Source: UMGS1590 sp900552455
GTDB taxonomy: Bacteria; Bacillota; Peptococcia; Peptococcales; Peptococcaceae
Length of the DNA: 64,000 nucleotides
Direction: 5' to 3'
NCBI GenBank assembly: GCA_963931105.1
Contig: OZ007004.1
Coordinates: forward strand, 2,108,001-2,172,000
The notes under the pieces were generated by a model that had not been told where the DNA came from, ran no database searches, and was given only the letters and a program-made list of their open reading frames with translations. Below, piece after piece: positions 57,593-64,000 of the stretch (positions are counted from its first letter, which is position 1; each line of letters opens with the position of its first letter). A program made the translations under genes and the position numbers.

Positions 57593-58471
57593 TTATCTCC
57601 TTATTCTCTCTCTTTCTTCCAGTTCCAGAACCATCTTTTTATAATTCTGATAGCGCGCCTCGGCGAGCACGCCCTCTTCAACGAGGGCCTTGACTTCACA
57701 GTCCGGCTCGTTGATGTGGATGCAGTTGTTGAAGCGGCAATCGGCTGCTGCGTGCTGATAGTCCGGATAAAGCTCCTTGAGATCGGTCTTCAGGATCTCC
57801 GGCGGCAGATCAAGGGCGCTGAATCCAGGCGTGTCGACAATGAAGCCGTTTTCAAACGGGAAAAATTCTGCGGTACGCGTCGTATTCTTGCCGCGGTTCA
57901 GCTTCATGCTGATATCCTGAACGACCTGCACCTCTCTGCCGAGCAGGCGGTTGATCATCGACGATTTTCCAACGCCAGAATTTCCAGTCAGCACCGTCGT
58001 TTTTTCCCGGCAGAAATCACGCACGACATCCAACGGATCGTTCTGGCCAACGAAGAGCAGCCCGATATCCGTGTTGCGGTAATAATCGCGCACCTCTTGC
58101 TCTGATTGCGGATCGGCAAGATCCATCTTGGAAAAACAGAGGGTTGGCGGGATCTTGTAATAGCGCGAAAGCGCAGTCAGCTTGTCGAGCAGCAGAAAAT
58201 CGTAGCTTGGTTCACGAATGGCTGCGACGATCAGGATCTGGTCAACGTTGGCGATCCCCGGGCGCGGGATAAAGTTGTTGCGCGTCTGCACCTTTGTGAT
58301 GTAGCCACGCTTTGCCGCTGCATCGTCGATATCAAAATCCACGAAGTCGCCGCAGACGATGTGCTCCCGCTGCTGGTGCTTTTGTTTTCCACTGAGCTTA
58401 CATTCAAACAATTCATCGGCGGCATCTACGACATAGAAGCCGCCGTGCTTTTTTAAAACTTTTCCTATCAT
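57593..58471 (-). CDS. rsgA: Small-ribosomal-subunit GTPase RsgA
   Basis: Circularly permuted GTPase for late 30S assembly, 292 aa. OB domain (about 1-70), then G4 CFSKMDLAD, G1 TVLTGNSGVGKSSMINRL, G3 DTPGFSALDL, and a C-terminal zinc domain with CRFNNCIHINEPDCEVKA (Cys-x5-Cys-x-His-x5-Cys, split across this segment). The permuted motif order (G4 before G1) is clear. It follows prkC by 8 bases. Confidence 0.97.
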   Translation of the reverse strand: MIGKVLKKHGGFYVVDAADELFECKLSGKQKHQQREHIVCGDFVDFDIDDAAAKRGYITKVQTRNNFIPRPGIANVDQILIVAAIREPSYDFLLLDKLTALSRYYKIPPTLCFSKMDLADPQSEQEVRDYYRNTDIGLLFVGQNDPLDVVRDFCREKTTVLTGNSGVGKSSMINRLLGREVQVVQDISMKLNRGKNTTRTAEFFPFENGFIVDTPGFSALDLPPEILKTDLKELYPDYQHAAADCRFNNCIHINEPDCEVKALVEEGVLAEARYQNYKKMVLELEERERIRR

Positions 58472-58479
58472 GCAGTCAC

Positions 58480-60483
58480 CTAGTTTGCCGTGAAGCGTCC
58501 AACTTCATGACCGTCAATCGTTACAATGAAGGTGGCAGAACCATAGTAATCAAAGTAAGAAGAATAGGTGGTCCCTTCTTCGACATTCACACTGTCAACC
58601 AACGCATCGGTTTGCTTGTCATCGGTCATTGAAACGTTCAGGCGTCCAGAAGTATCAACAGGGACCGTGATCTGGTAAGACTTTGGTTTTTCCTCAGCCG
58701 GTCCCGAACTGACGACGAGGTTCACGGCGGTGTATTCATCGACGTGGGTGTTCGGATCGTAGCCCTGGCTGATGACGATGCCGCTGGCCTGATCCGATTC
58801 CTGATAGGTGATGCTGCCGACGTTCAATTTTGCGTTGGCGAGGGACGTGCTGGCGGTGTCGAGGGTCTCGCCGCGCACATCCGGAACGATGGCGTATGGT
58901 TTTTCACCGAGGCTGATCTCGAGATTGACAGCGGTGTTGCGTTCCACCTTCGTATCTGGCGCAATGCCCTGCGAGATGACGTTGCCGGCTGCGACCGACG
59001 AGCTGTAGGATTCGATCACAGAACCAACGGCGAGATCTTCATCGGCAAGCATGCTCGTTGCTTCGTCGAGAGTCTGACCGCGCACGTCAGGGACGGTGCT
59101 CTGTTCAGGACCCTTGCTGACCACGACAGAGATCTTATCGCCCTTGGAGACGTTGGAATTCTGCGTTGGCGACTGGGAACTGATGAGCCCTTCTGCGTAT
59201 TCGTCGCTGAACTCGCTGCCGGCTTCGGTGATCGTGAGCTCGTGCTTGGCAGCCTCGTTCTGTGCTTCTTCAATGGTCATGCCGCGAAAATCCGGCACGG
59301 TGAGCTCGCTTGGCGGCGCAATCTTCTGTGCCAACACAAGCGTGGCGGCCAAAACGAGCAGGACGATGAGCGCGAGCACGAAGATGTTGGTTTTCTTCTT
59401 CTTTTTCTTTGGCGGTTTTTTCTTATCTGCAGAAGCTGTCGCAGCCGTGGCCTTTTTCCCAGGCTGAGCAGCGCGCGGATCGGCAGCTTGCTTCGCTGCC
59501 GTTTTTGCAGCGGCTGGTGCCGCTTTTTTTGCCGCCTGAGGATTTGCGGCCTGCTGCGCTGCTTTGGCCGCTGCGCCCTTGGCGGCGGCTCCTGCTGCTG
59601 CGGAAGCGCCAGCAGCAACGGCGGCTGTTTTGATGGTCTTTCCGGCGGTAGCTGCGCGCCCTTCGTTTTTATTCTGAGAAATGCTCGAGAGCGCCCGGGA
59701 CAGCGCCTGCATGCTCGCAAAACGGTCCTCTGGCTTTTTCTCGAGACATTTCGAGACAATGAAGCTCAGGCTTTCAGGCACATCGTGCATGATGGCGTGC
59801 ACAGATTTCGGCGGCTCCTGAATGTGCTTCAGCGCCACGCTGACCGGATTGTCTGCTGTGAACGGCAGCTCGCCGACAAGCATTTCATAGAGCACAACGC
59901 CGAAGGAATAGACATCTGTCTGATAGGACAGCTTTTCACCACGGGCCTGCTCCGGCGAGAAATAATGCGCCGAGCCCAGAACACCCTTGTTGTGGGTGAT
60001 GGTGGTGTTGTTCATCATCTGGGAAATGCCAAAGTCGGTGATCTTGACATTGTCAAATTTATCGATGAGGATGTTCTGGCTTTTCACATCCTTGTGGATA
60101 ATCTGATTGGCGTGCGCGTAAGCGAGCCCGTTGGCGATCTGCACAGCGTATTTCACAGCGCGCTGCCACGGGATCGCGCCATCGCGGTTGATCTTGTCCT
60201 TGAGGGTCTCCCCTTCCACATATTCCATGACGAGGCACATGGTGTCATCGTCGGTGATGATGTCGTAGATCCCGACGATGTTGTTGTGGGAGAGCTTGGC
60301 GATGGCGACAGCTTCTTTCTGGAAATGGCGGCGGAAGGTGCTGTCTTCGGTGTATTCGTCACGCAGCACCTTAATGGCGACGTTGCGGTCCAGAGACAGG
60401 TCCTTGGCAAGATAGACGATGGCCATTCCACCACTGCCGATCTTACGCTCGATCTTATAGCGACCGGCTAACAATTCATTCAT
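58480..60483 (-). CDS. prkC: Membrane Ser/Thr protein kinase with PASTA repeats (PrkC/PknB)
   Basis: 667 aa. Cytoplasmic kinase domain (about 1-265): glycine loop GSGGMAIVYLAKD, Lys38 in AIKVL, catalytic loop HKDVKSQN (130-137) and DFG (150-152). A long Ala/Lys-rich linker (about 275-360) and a membrane helix (about 365-390) follow, then three external PASTA repeats (about 395-590; each with P-x-x-x-G-x-x-x-x-x-A), which bind muropeptides in homologues, and a C-terminal extension of about 70 residues. The HRD motif reads HKD, unlike most relatives. It is coupled to the phosphatase gene by an ATGA overlap. Confidence 0.95.
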   Translation of the reverse strand: MNELLAGRYKIERKIGSGGMAIVYLAKDLSLDRNVAIKVLRDEYTEDSTFRRHFQKEAVAIAKLSHNNIVGIYDIITDDDTMCLVMEYVEGETLKDKINRDGAIPWQRAVKYAVQIANGLAYAHANQIIHKDVKSQNILIDKFDNVKITDFGISQMMNNTTITHNKGVLGSAHYFSPEQARGEKLSYQTDVYSFGVVLYEMLVGELPFTADNPVSVALKHIQEPPKSVHAIMHDVPESLSFIVSKCLEKKPEDRFASMQALSRALSSISQNKNEGRAATAGKTIKTAAVAAGASAAAGAAAKGAAAKAAQQAANPQAAKKAAPAAAKTAAKQAADPRAAQPGKKATAATASADKKKPPKKKKKKTNIFVLALIVLLVLAATLVLAQKIAPPSELTVPDFRGMTIEEAQNEAAKHELTITEAGSEFSDEYAEGLISSQSPTQNSNVSKGDKISVVVSKGPEQSTVPDVRGQTLDEATSMLADEDLAVGSVIESYSSSVAAGNVISQGIAPDTKVERNTAVNLEISLGEKPYAIVPDVRGETLDTASTSLANAKLNVGSITYQESDQASGIVISQGYDPNTHVDEYTAVNLVVSSGPAEEKPKSYQITVPVDTSGRLNVSMTDDKQTDALVDSVNVEEGTTYSSYFDYYGSATFIVTIDGHEVGRFTAN

Positions 60484-61223
60484 GATCTTGCCCTCCCCTC
60501 TGAAAAGAGTCCAACGATGATGCTGAGATTGTCCTTGCCGCCTTTTTCCAGGGCGATCTCAAGGACCATATTCGTAAACTGCACGATGCTCGTGCATTCT
60601 TTTAATGTATGCAGGATATCAAGTGGATTGAGATAGCGGTAGACGCCGTCGGTCAGCATGATGATGTAATCGCCGGGCTTCAGCCGAAAATGTCCAACCT
60701 GTGGCTCGACGGTGACATCCGGACCGATGGCGCGCGTCAGATAATTGTTCGCGCGGGAGATCTGCGTGCTCTGCATTTCAATGAAGGTTTTGAAATCCTT
60801 GCGCGCGAGCTCGGAGAGATAGGTGTGGTCGTAGGTGATCTGCTCGATGTCTTTCTTGTCGCGTGACACATAGATACGCGTGTCGCCAACGTGGGCGAAA
60901 TAGAGAATGCCCTGGTCGACGATGGCGCAAGTCAGTGTGGTGCCGCAGATCTTTCCTTCTGCCAGTCCCTCCTGGATGTGATGAACGGCGGTATTCGCAG
61001 CTTTGAAGCCGTCGATCAGGAGCTTTTCCTTGTCGGCGTAGCGGCTGCGATTGTTATAAATGTAATCTCTCAGGGATTCGATCGCCTTGTTGCTGGCTTC
61101 TTCCCCGCGCGCGTGCCCACCGATGCCGTCTGCGATGATCATGACTTTGTTTTCTTCATCATAGAAGAGCGCATCCTCGTTGGTCTCACGAACGAGTCCT
61201 ATGTGCGTTTTTCCAAAGATCAC
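60480..61223 (-). CDS. stp: PP2C-family protein phosphatase (Stp/PrpC)
   Basis: 247-aa metal-dependent phosphatase that reverses PrkC phosphorylation. N-terminal GLVRETNEDALFYDEE, metal-binding ADGIGGHARGEEAS, LYFAHVGDTRIYVSRD, YIIMLTDGVYRYL and GGKDNLSIIVGLF mark the PPM fold. It directly precedes prkC with a 4-base overlap, the standard Gram-positive pairing that controls cell wall and growth. Confidence 0.96.
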   Translation of the reverse strand: MIFGKTHIGLVRETNEDALFYDEENKVMIIADGIGGHARGEEASNKAIESLRDYIYNNRSRYADKEKLLIDGFKAANTAVHHIQEGLAEGKICGTTLTCAIVDQGILYFAHVGDTRIYVSRDKKDIEQITYDHTYLSELARKDFKTFIEMQSTQISRANNYLTRAIGPDVTVEPQVGHFRLKPGDYIIMLTDGVYRYLNPLDILHTLKECTSIVQFTNMVLEIALEKGGKDNLSIIVGLFSEGRARS

Positions 61224-61240
61224 AAGGCTTCACTCCCTTC

Positions 61241-62311
61241 TCATTTTTCCTGGGTGGATTGATAATAGCTGGTTTTTAACTGCCCACAGGCGCCGTTGAT
61301 GTCTGCGCCTTTTTCCTGACGCACGCTGGCGCCAATGCCAGCTGCGCGCAGAGCCTCGATGAAGCGGTGGATATGGTTTTTATCCGGCCGCTGCAGCGAT
61401 TTGTTGTGGGCGACGCTGTTGACGGGGATGACGTTGATGTGACAGTCGAGCCCGCGCAGCAGCTTCCTGGGCTCGTCGACGTGCTTTTGCTGATCGTTGA
61501 CATTTTCAATGAGAGCGTACTCAAAGCTGATACGCTTGCCGGTCACATCGGCGTAATGGTGGCAGGCTTCGATGAGCGCTTCCAGCGGATAAGCGTGGTT
61601 CACTGGCATCAGCGCGTCGCGGTCCTTGTTGTTGGAGGCGTGCAGCGAAATGGCCAGGCCAACGTCTGTGTTCAGATCAGCAAATTCGATGAGCTTCGGC
61701 ACAACGCCGCAGGTTGAAATGGTGATGCGGCGCGGCGACAGATTCATGCCGTTGGGATGGCAGAGAATGCGGATCGCCTTCATGACGTTGTCAAAATTAT
61801 TGAAAGGCTCGCCCATTCCCATGAAGACGATGTTGCGGATCTCCTGCCTCTTCTCGTTTTCTCCCAGGATCCTATTTGCAGTATAAACTTCGCTGAGGAT
61901 TTCTGCAACCGAGAGATTGCGTTCGAAGCCCTGGTGCCCGGTTGCGCAAAACACACAGCCCATGGCGCAGCCAACCTGGCTGGAGACGCAGAGGGTGTTG
62001 CGCTGCTTGCTGAAATCGCCGCGATAGCGCATGAGCACACATTCGATCAGAGAGCCGTCGGCCAGCTCCATGAGATATTTTTCTGTGCCGTCCTTGGAAA
62101 CAAAGCGCTGCTTCAGCACAGGATCGATCAGCTCGTAGCCATCCAGCGTCAACGATTGAAGCAGTTTTTTACCGACATTGTGCGCCTGCTCAAAATCAGT
62201 GATCTGCTGATTGTGCAGCCACGAAAAAAACTGTTTGGTGCGGAAGGCTGGCTCGCCGATCTGCAGCAAATATTCTTGTAGTTCGTCAAAATCTAATGCG
62301 CGAATATCCAA
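61241..62311 (-). CDS. rlmN: 23S rRNA/tRNA adenine-C2 methyltransferase RlmN
   Basis: Radical-SAM enzyme methylating A2503 of 23S rRNA and A37 of some tRNAs; 356 aa. The cluster motif C-x3-C-x2-C is Cys115, Cys119, Cys122 (VGCAMGCVFCATG). The methyl-carrying C-terminal cysteine is in DINGACGQL, and GMGEPFNNFDNVMKAI is typical. N-terminal FDELQEYLLQIGEPAFRTKQ (short form GEPAFRTKQFFSWL) agrees. It lies 5 bases after rsmB and leads into stp-prkC. Confidence 0.97.
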   Translation of the reverse strand: MDIRALDFDELQEYLLQIGEPAFRTKQFFSWLHNQQITDFEQAHNVGKKLLQSLTLDGYELIDPVLKQRFVSKDGTEKYLMELADGSLIECVLMRYRGDFSKQRNTLCVSSQVGCAMGCVFCATGHQGFERNLSVAEILSEVYTANRILGENEKRQEIRNIVFMGMGEPFNNFDNVMKAIRILCHPNGMNLSPRRITISTCGVVPKLIEFADLNTDVGLAISLHASNNKDRDALMPVNHAYPLEALIEACHHYADVTGKRISFEYALIENVNDQQKHVDEPRKLLRGLDCHINVIPVNSVAHNKSLQRPDKNHIHRFIEALRAAGIGASVRQEKGADINGACGQLKTSYYQSTQEK

Positions 62312-62316
62312 CAGGC

Positions 62317-63639
62317 TTAGTCCTTTCTTTTGAGCTTGGCAATAAAGAAACCATCTGAGTGGTCGATGTACGGATAGATCGTCTTCATGCCTGATGCGCA
62401 GGTTTCGCCCAGGCAGTCAAATGGCACAGGGGAAAAATCCGGATGGCGTTCCAGAAATTGCGCAATCTGCTCCTCGTTTTCTTTTTTATTCAGCGTACAG
62501 GTGCTGTAAACAAGGATGCCGCCCGGCGCAAGATAGCGCGTGGCTGCTTCGAGCAGGTCGCGCTGCAGCGCTTCGATCTCAGGCAGATTGCTGCGTCTTA
62601 TGCGCCAGCGCAGATCAGCACGGCGGTTCAGCACACCGAGCCCGCTGCACGGTGCGTCCAGGAGGATCGCGTCAAAGGCAGCGTGAAACGATGCCGGCAG
62701 ATCCTGGGCGTCGCCGCTCAGACAACGCACGTTCTGCACGCCGAGGCGCTTCACGTTTTCTTCGATGAGTCCCACGCGATGCGGATGCAGATCGCAGGCG
62801 ACGATCTCTCCACTGTTCTCCATTATAGCAGATAAGTGCGTGGTTTTTCCACCAGGAGCGGCACACATATCTAAAATCTTCGCGTTATTTTTCGGTTGCA
62901 GGACAACGGCCGGTAGCATCGAGCTGAGATCCTGCACCGTGACCTTGCCACGAGCGATCAGTCCACTGTTCTTCACCGGCTGCAGCGAGGCGACGCGGAT
63001 CGCTTCCGGCAGCTGCGGATGCTGGAAAAATTCTGCGTTCTGCGCTTCCAATGCGTGGATCACATCAGCGACAGACGCTTTCAGCGTGTTCACGCGGATC
63101 CAGGTCGCTGCCGGCTGATTGAAATAGCTGCAAAGCTGTTCTGTTGCCTGAAAGCCATATTCCTTGACCCAGATATCGATGAGCCACTGCGGAAAGCTGT
63201 ACCATTTCGCGTAATACTGGCTGCGCTGCTTGCGCTTGTCCGGCCAGGTGACGACCTTCTCCTTGCGCAGCATGCTGCGCAGCACGCCATTGATGAATTT
63301 ATCGGTGCGCAGCCCTTCTGCTTTGGCGAGGGCGACGGTTTCGTTGAGCACGGCATGGTCTGGGATCTTCTCCAGGAAGGTCAGCTGATAGACAGCCATG
63401 CGCAGGAGCATGAGGGATTTTTTATCGGTGCGCTTGAGGTCGCAATACGTCCCAATGATCTGATCGAGATGCAGCTGCATTTTTGTGCAGCTGTAGACCA
63501 GGTCCGTCGCCAGACGGCGGTCGTTTGGATTTAATTCTGAACGCAAAAGAGCCTTGTCCAACGCGAGGTTGGCATAGGCTCCGTTCTTTTGGATATCGAT
63601 CAGAACATGATAGGCGAGCGCGCGTGCATTTTGTTCCAT
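62317..63639 (-). CDS. rsmB: 16S rRNA cytosine-C5 methyltransferase RsmB
   Basis: Methylates C967 of 16S rRNA. An N-terminal NusB-like RNA-binding domain (about 1-135) is followed by a Rossmann methyltransferase domain. SAM motif DMCAAPGGKTTHLSAIM; catalytic cysteine in LLDAPCSGLGVLNRRADLRW; second cysteine region VYSTCTLNKKENEEQI. About 440 aa. The start is uncertain between ATG 63639 (MEQNARALAYHVL) and the in-frame ATG 63654, five codons earlier. A membrane zinc peptidase gene precedes it. Confidence 0.95.
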   Translation of the reverse strand: MEQNARALAYHVLIDIQKNGAYANLALDKALLRSELNPNDRRLATDLVYSCTKMQLHLDQIIGTYCDLKRTDKKSLMLLRMAVYQLTFLEKIPDHAVLNETVALAKAEGLRTDKFINGVLRSMLRKEKVVTWPDKRKQRSQYYAKWYSFPQWLIDIWVKEYGFQATEQLCSYFNQPAATWIRVNTLKASVADVIHALEAQNAEFFQHPQLPEAIRVASLQPVKNSGLIARGKVTVQDLSSMLPAVVLQPKNNAKILDMCAAPGGKTTHLSAIMENSGEIVACDLHPHRVGLIEENVKRLGVQNVRCLSGDAQDLPASFHAAFDAILLDAPCSGLGVLNRRADLRWRIRRSNLPEIEALQRDLLEAATRYLAPGGILVYSTCTLNKKENEEQIAQFLERHPDFSPVPFDCLGETCASGMKTIYPYIDHSDGFFIAKLKRKD

Positions 63640-63671
63640 TGAATCTTCACCCATCCTATTCTCTACTGTGA

Positions 63672-64000
63672 TTAATCGTCATTGTGTCCGCCAAAGACCA
63701 TGAGCAGCTGCAGAAGCTGCAGCACAGCAGTCACCATGGCAGCGACATAAGTCATTGCGGCTGCGCCGAGAACGCGTTTGGCGCCGCTGAGCTCCTCGGC
63801 ATCGAGCACACCATCGCCGCCGAGGGTCGCGATCGCACGACGGCTGGCGTTGAACTCAACCGGAAGCGTGATGACCTGGAAGATGACGATGACGGCAAAC
63901 AGCATGATGCCAAACTGGATCATCGAGAAGCTGTTCATGATGATCCCGATAAAGATGAACAGCATGTAGATGCTGCTGCTGAAATTCGTCACTGGCACGA
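63672..64000 (-). CDS. Membrane zinc peptidase, YugP type (5' part outside window)
   Basis: The C-terminal 108 residues of a longer frame that continues beyond the window. Two or three hydrophobic helices are seen, and between them LPVEFNASRRAIATLGGDGV and AEELSGAKRVLGAAAMTYVA, which are characteristic of the C-terminal half of YugP-like neutral zinc metallopeptidases. The HExxH active site would lie upstream. It is 17-32 bases ahead of rsmB on the same strand and probably co-transcribed, an arrangement seen in several Firmicutes. Confidence 0.85.
   Translation of the reverse strand, partial: VPVTNFSSSIYMLFIFIGIIMNSFSMIQFGIMLFAVIVIFQVITLPVEFNASRRAIATLGGDGVLDAEELSGAKRVLGAAAMTYVAAMVTAVLQLLQLLMVFGGHNDD

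Overview
This looks like chromosomal DNA of a low-redox, fermentative Bacillota (Firmicutes), probably from Clostridia or Negativicutes. The evidence is the gene order rimP-nusA-ylxR-ylxQ-infB-rbfA-nrnA-truB-ribF-rpsO-pnp, a PrkC/Stp kinase-phosphatase pair beside rsgA and rpe, GatCAB amidotransferase, a CIRCE-controlled clpB, a 2-hydroxyacyl-CoA dehydratase activator, and several flavodoxin and aldo/keto reductase genes with no respiratory genes. Codons are GC-rich. I cannot place it to genus. No phage, insertion sequence, CRISPR array, rRNA or replication origin was seen.

Layout. 1-3151: end of an ABC ATPase plus a large FtsX permease. 3224-4032: tRNA-Glu, -Val, -Asp and rplS. 4057-5629: anion (SLC13-like) transporter. 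5723-11907: ligA-gatCAB-deoC-ydbC. 11916-16888: two-component system plus a second ABC/FtsX exporter, paralogous to the first. 16899-20655: PucR regulator facing an NCS1 nucleobase permease with two in-frame stop codons and a truncated DUF917 gene, which looks like a decaying uptake and catabolic locus. 20656-24368: dipeptidase, small membrane protein and CorC-type gene separated by repeat elements. 24429-33582: dehydratase activator pair, pcrA, xerD-like recombinase, nhaC. 33583-34070: unexplained, quasi-repetitive sequence. 34086-36820: CIRCE and clpB. 37039-38268: small membrane proteins and a helix-turn-helix protein. 38329-44099: redox island of three aldo/keto reductases, a flavodoxin lipoprotein, an Fe-S flavoprotein-like reductase and a cyclophilin-like protein, with a divergent LysR gene and TGACAC-N-GTGTCA palindromes on its promoters. 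44121-45188: methyltransferase and ABM monooxygenase. 45282-64000, all minus strand: pnp, rpsO, the rimP-to-ribF translation cluster, then a long run yugP-rsmB-rlmN-stp-prkC-rsgA-rpe-plsX-acpP.

The most unusual structure is a family of five modular intergenic elements at 19531, 20656, 22507, 24080 and 36811. They are bounded by 7-bp tandem repeats, and they combine a GGCTAG hairpin, a CTTTG/CAAAG hairpin and a GC-rich insert whose stem varies with base compensation while its loop stays constant. Four of them begin in or exactly at the stop codon of the upstream gene.
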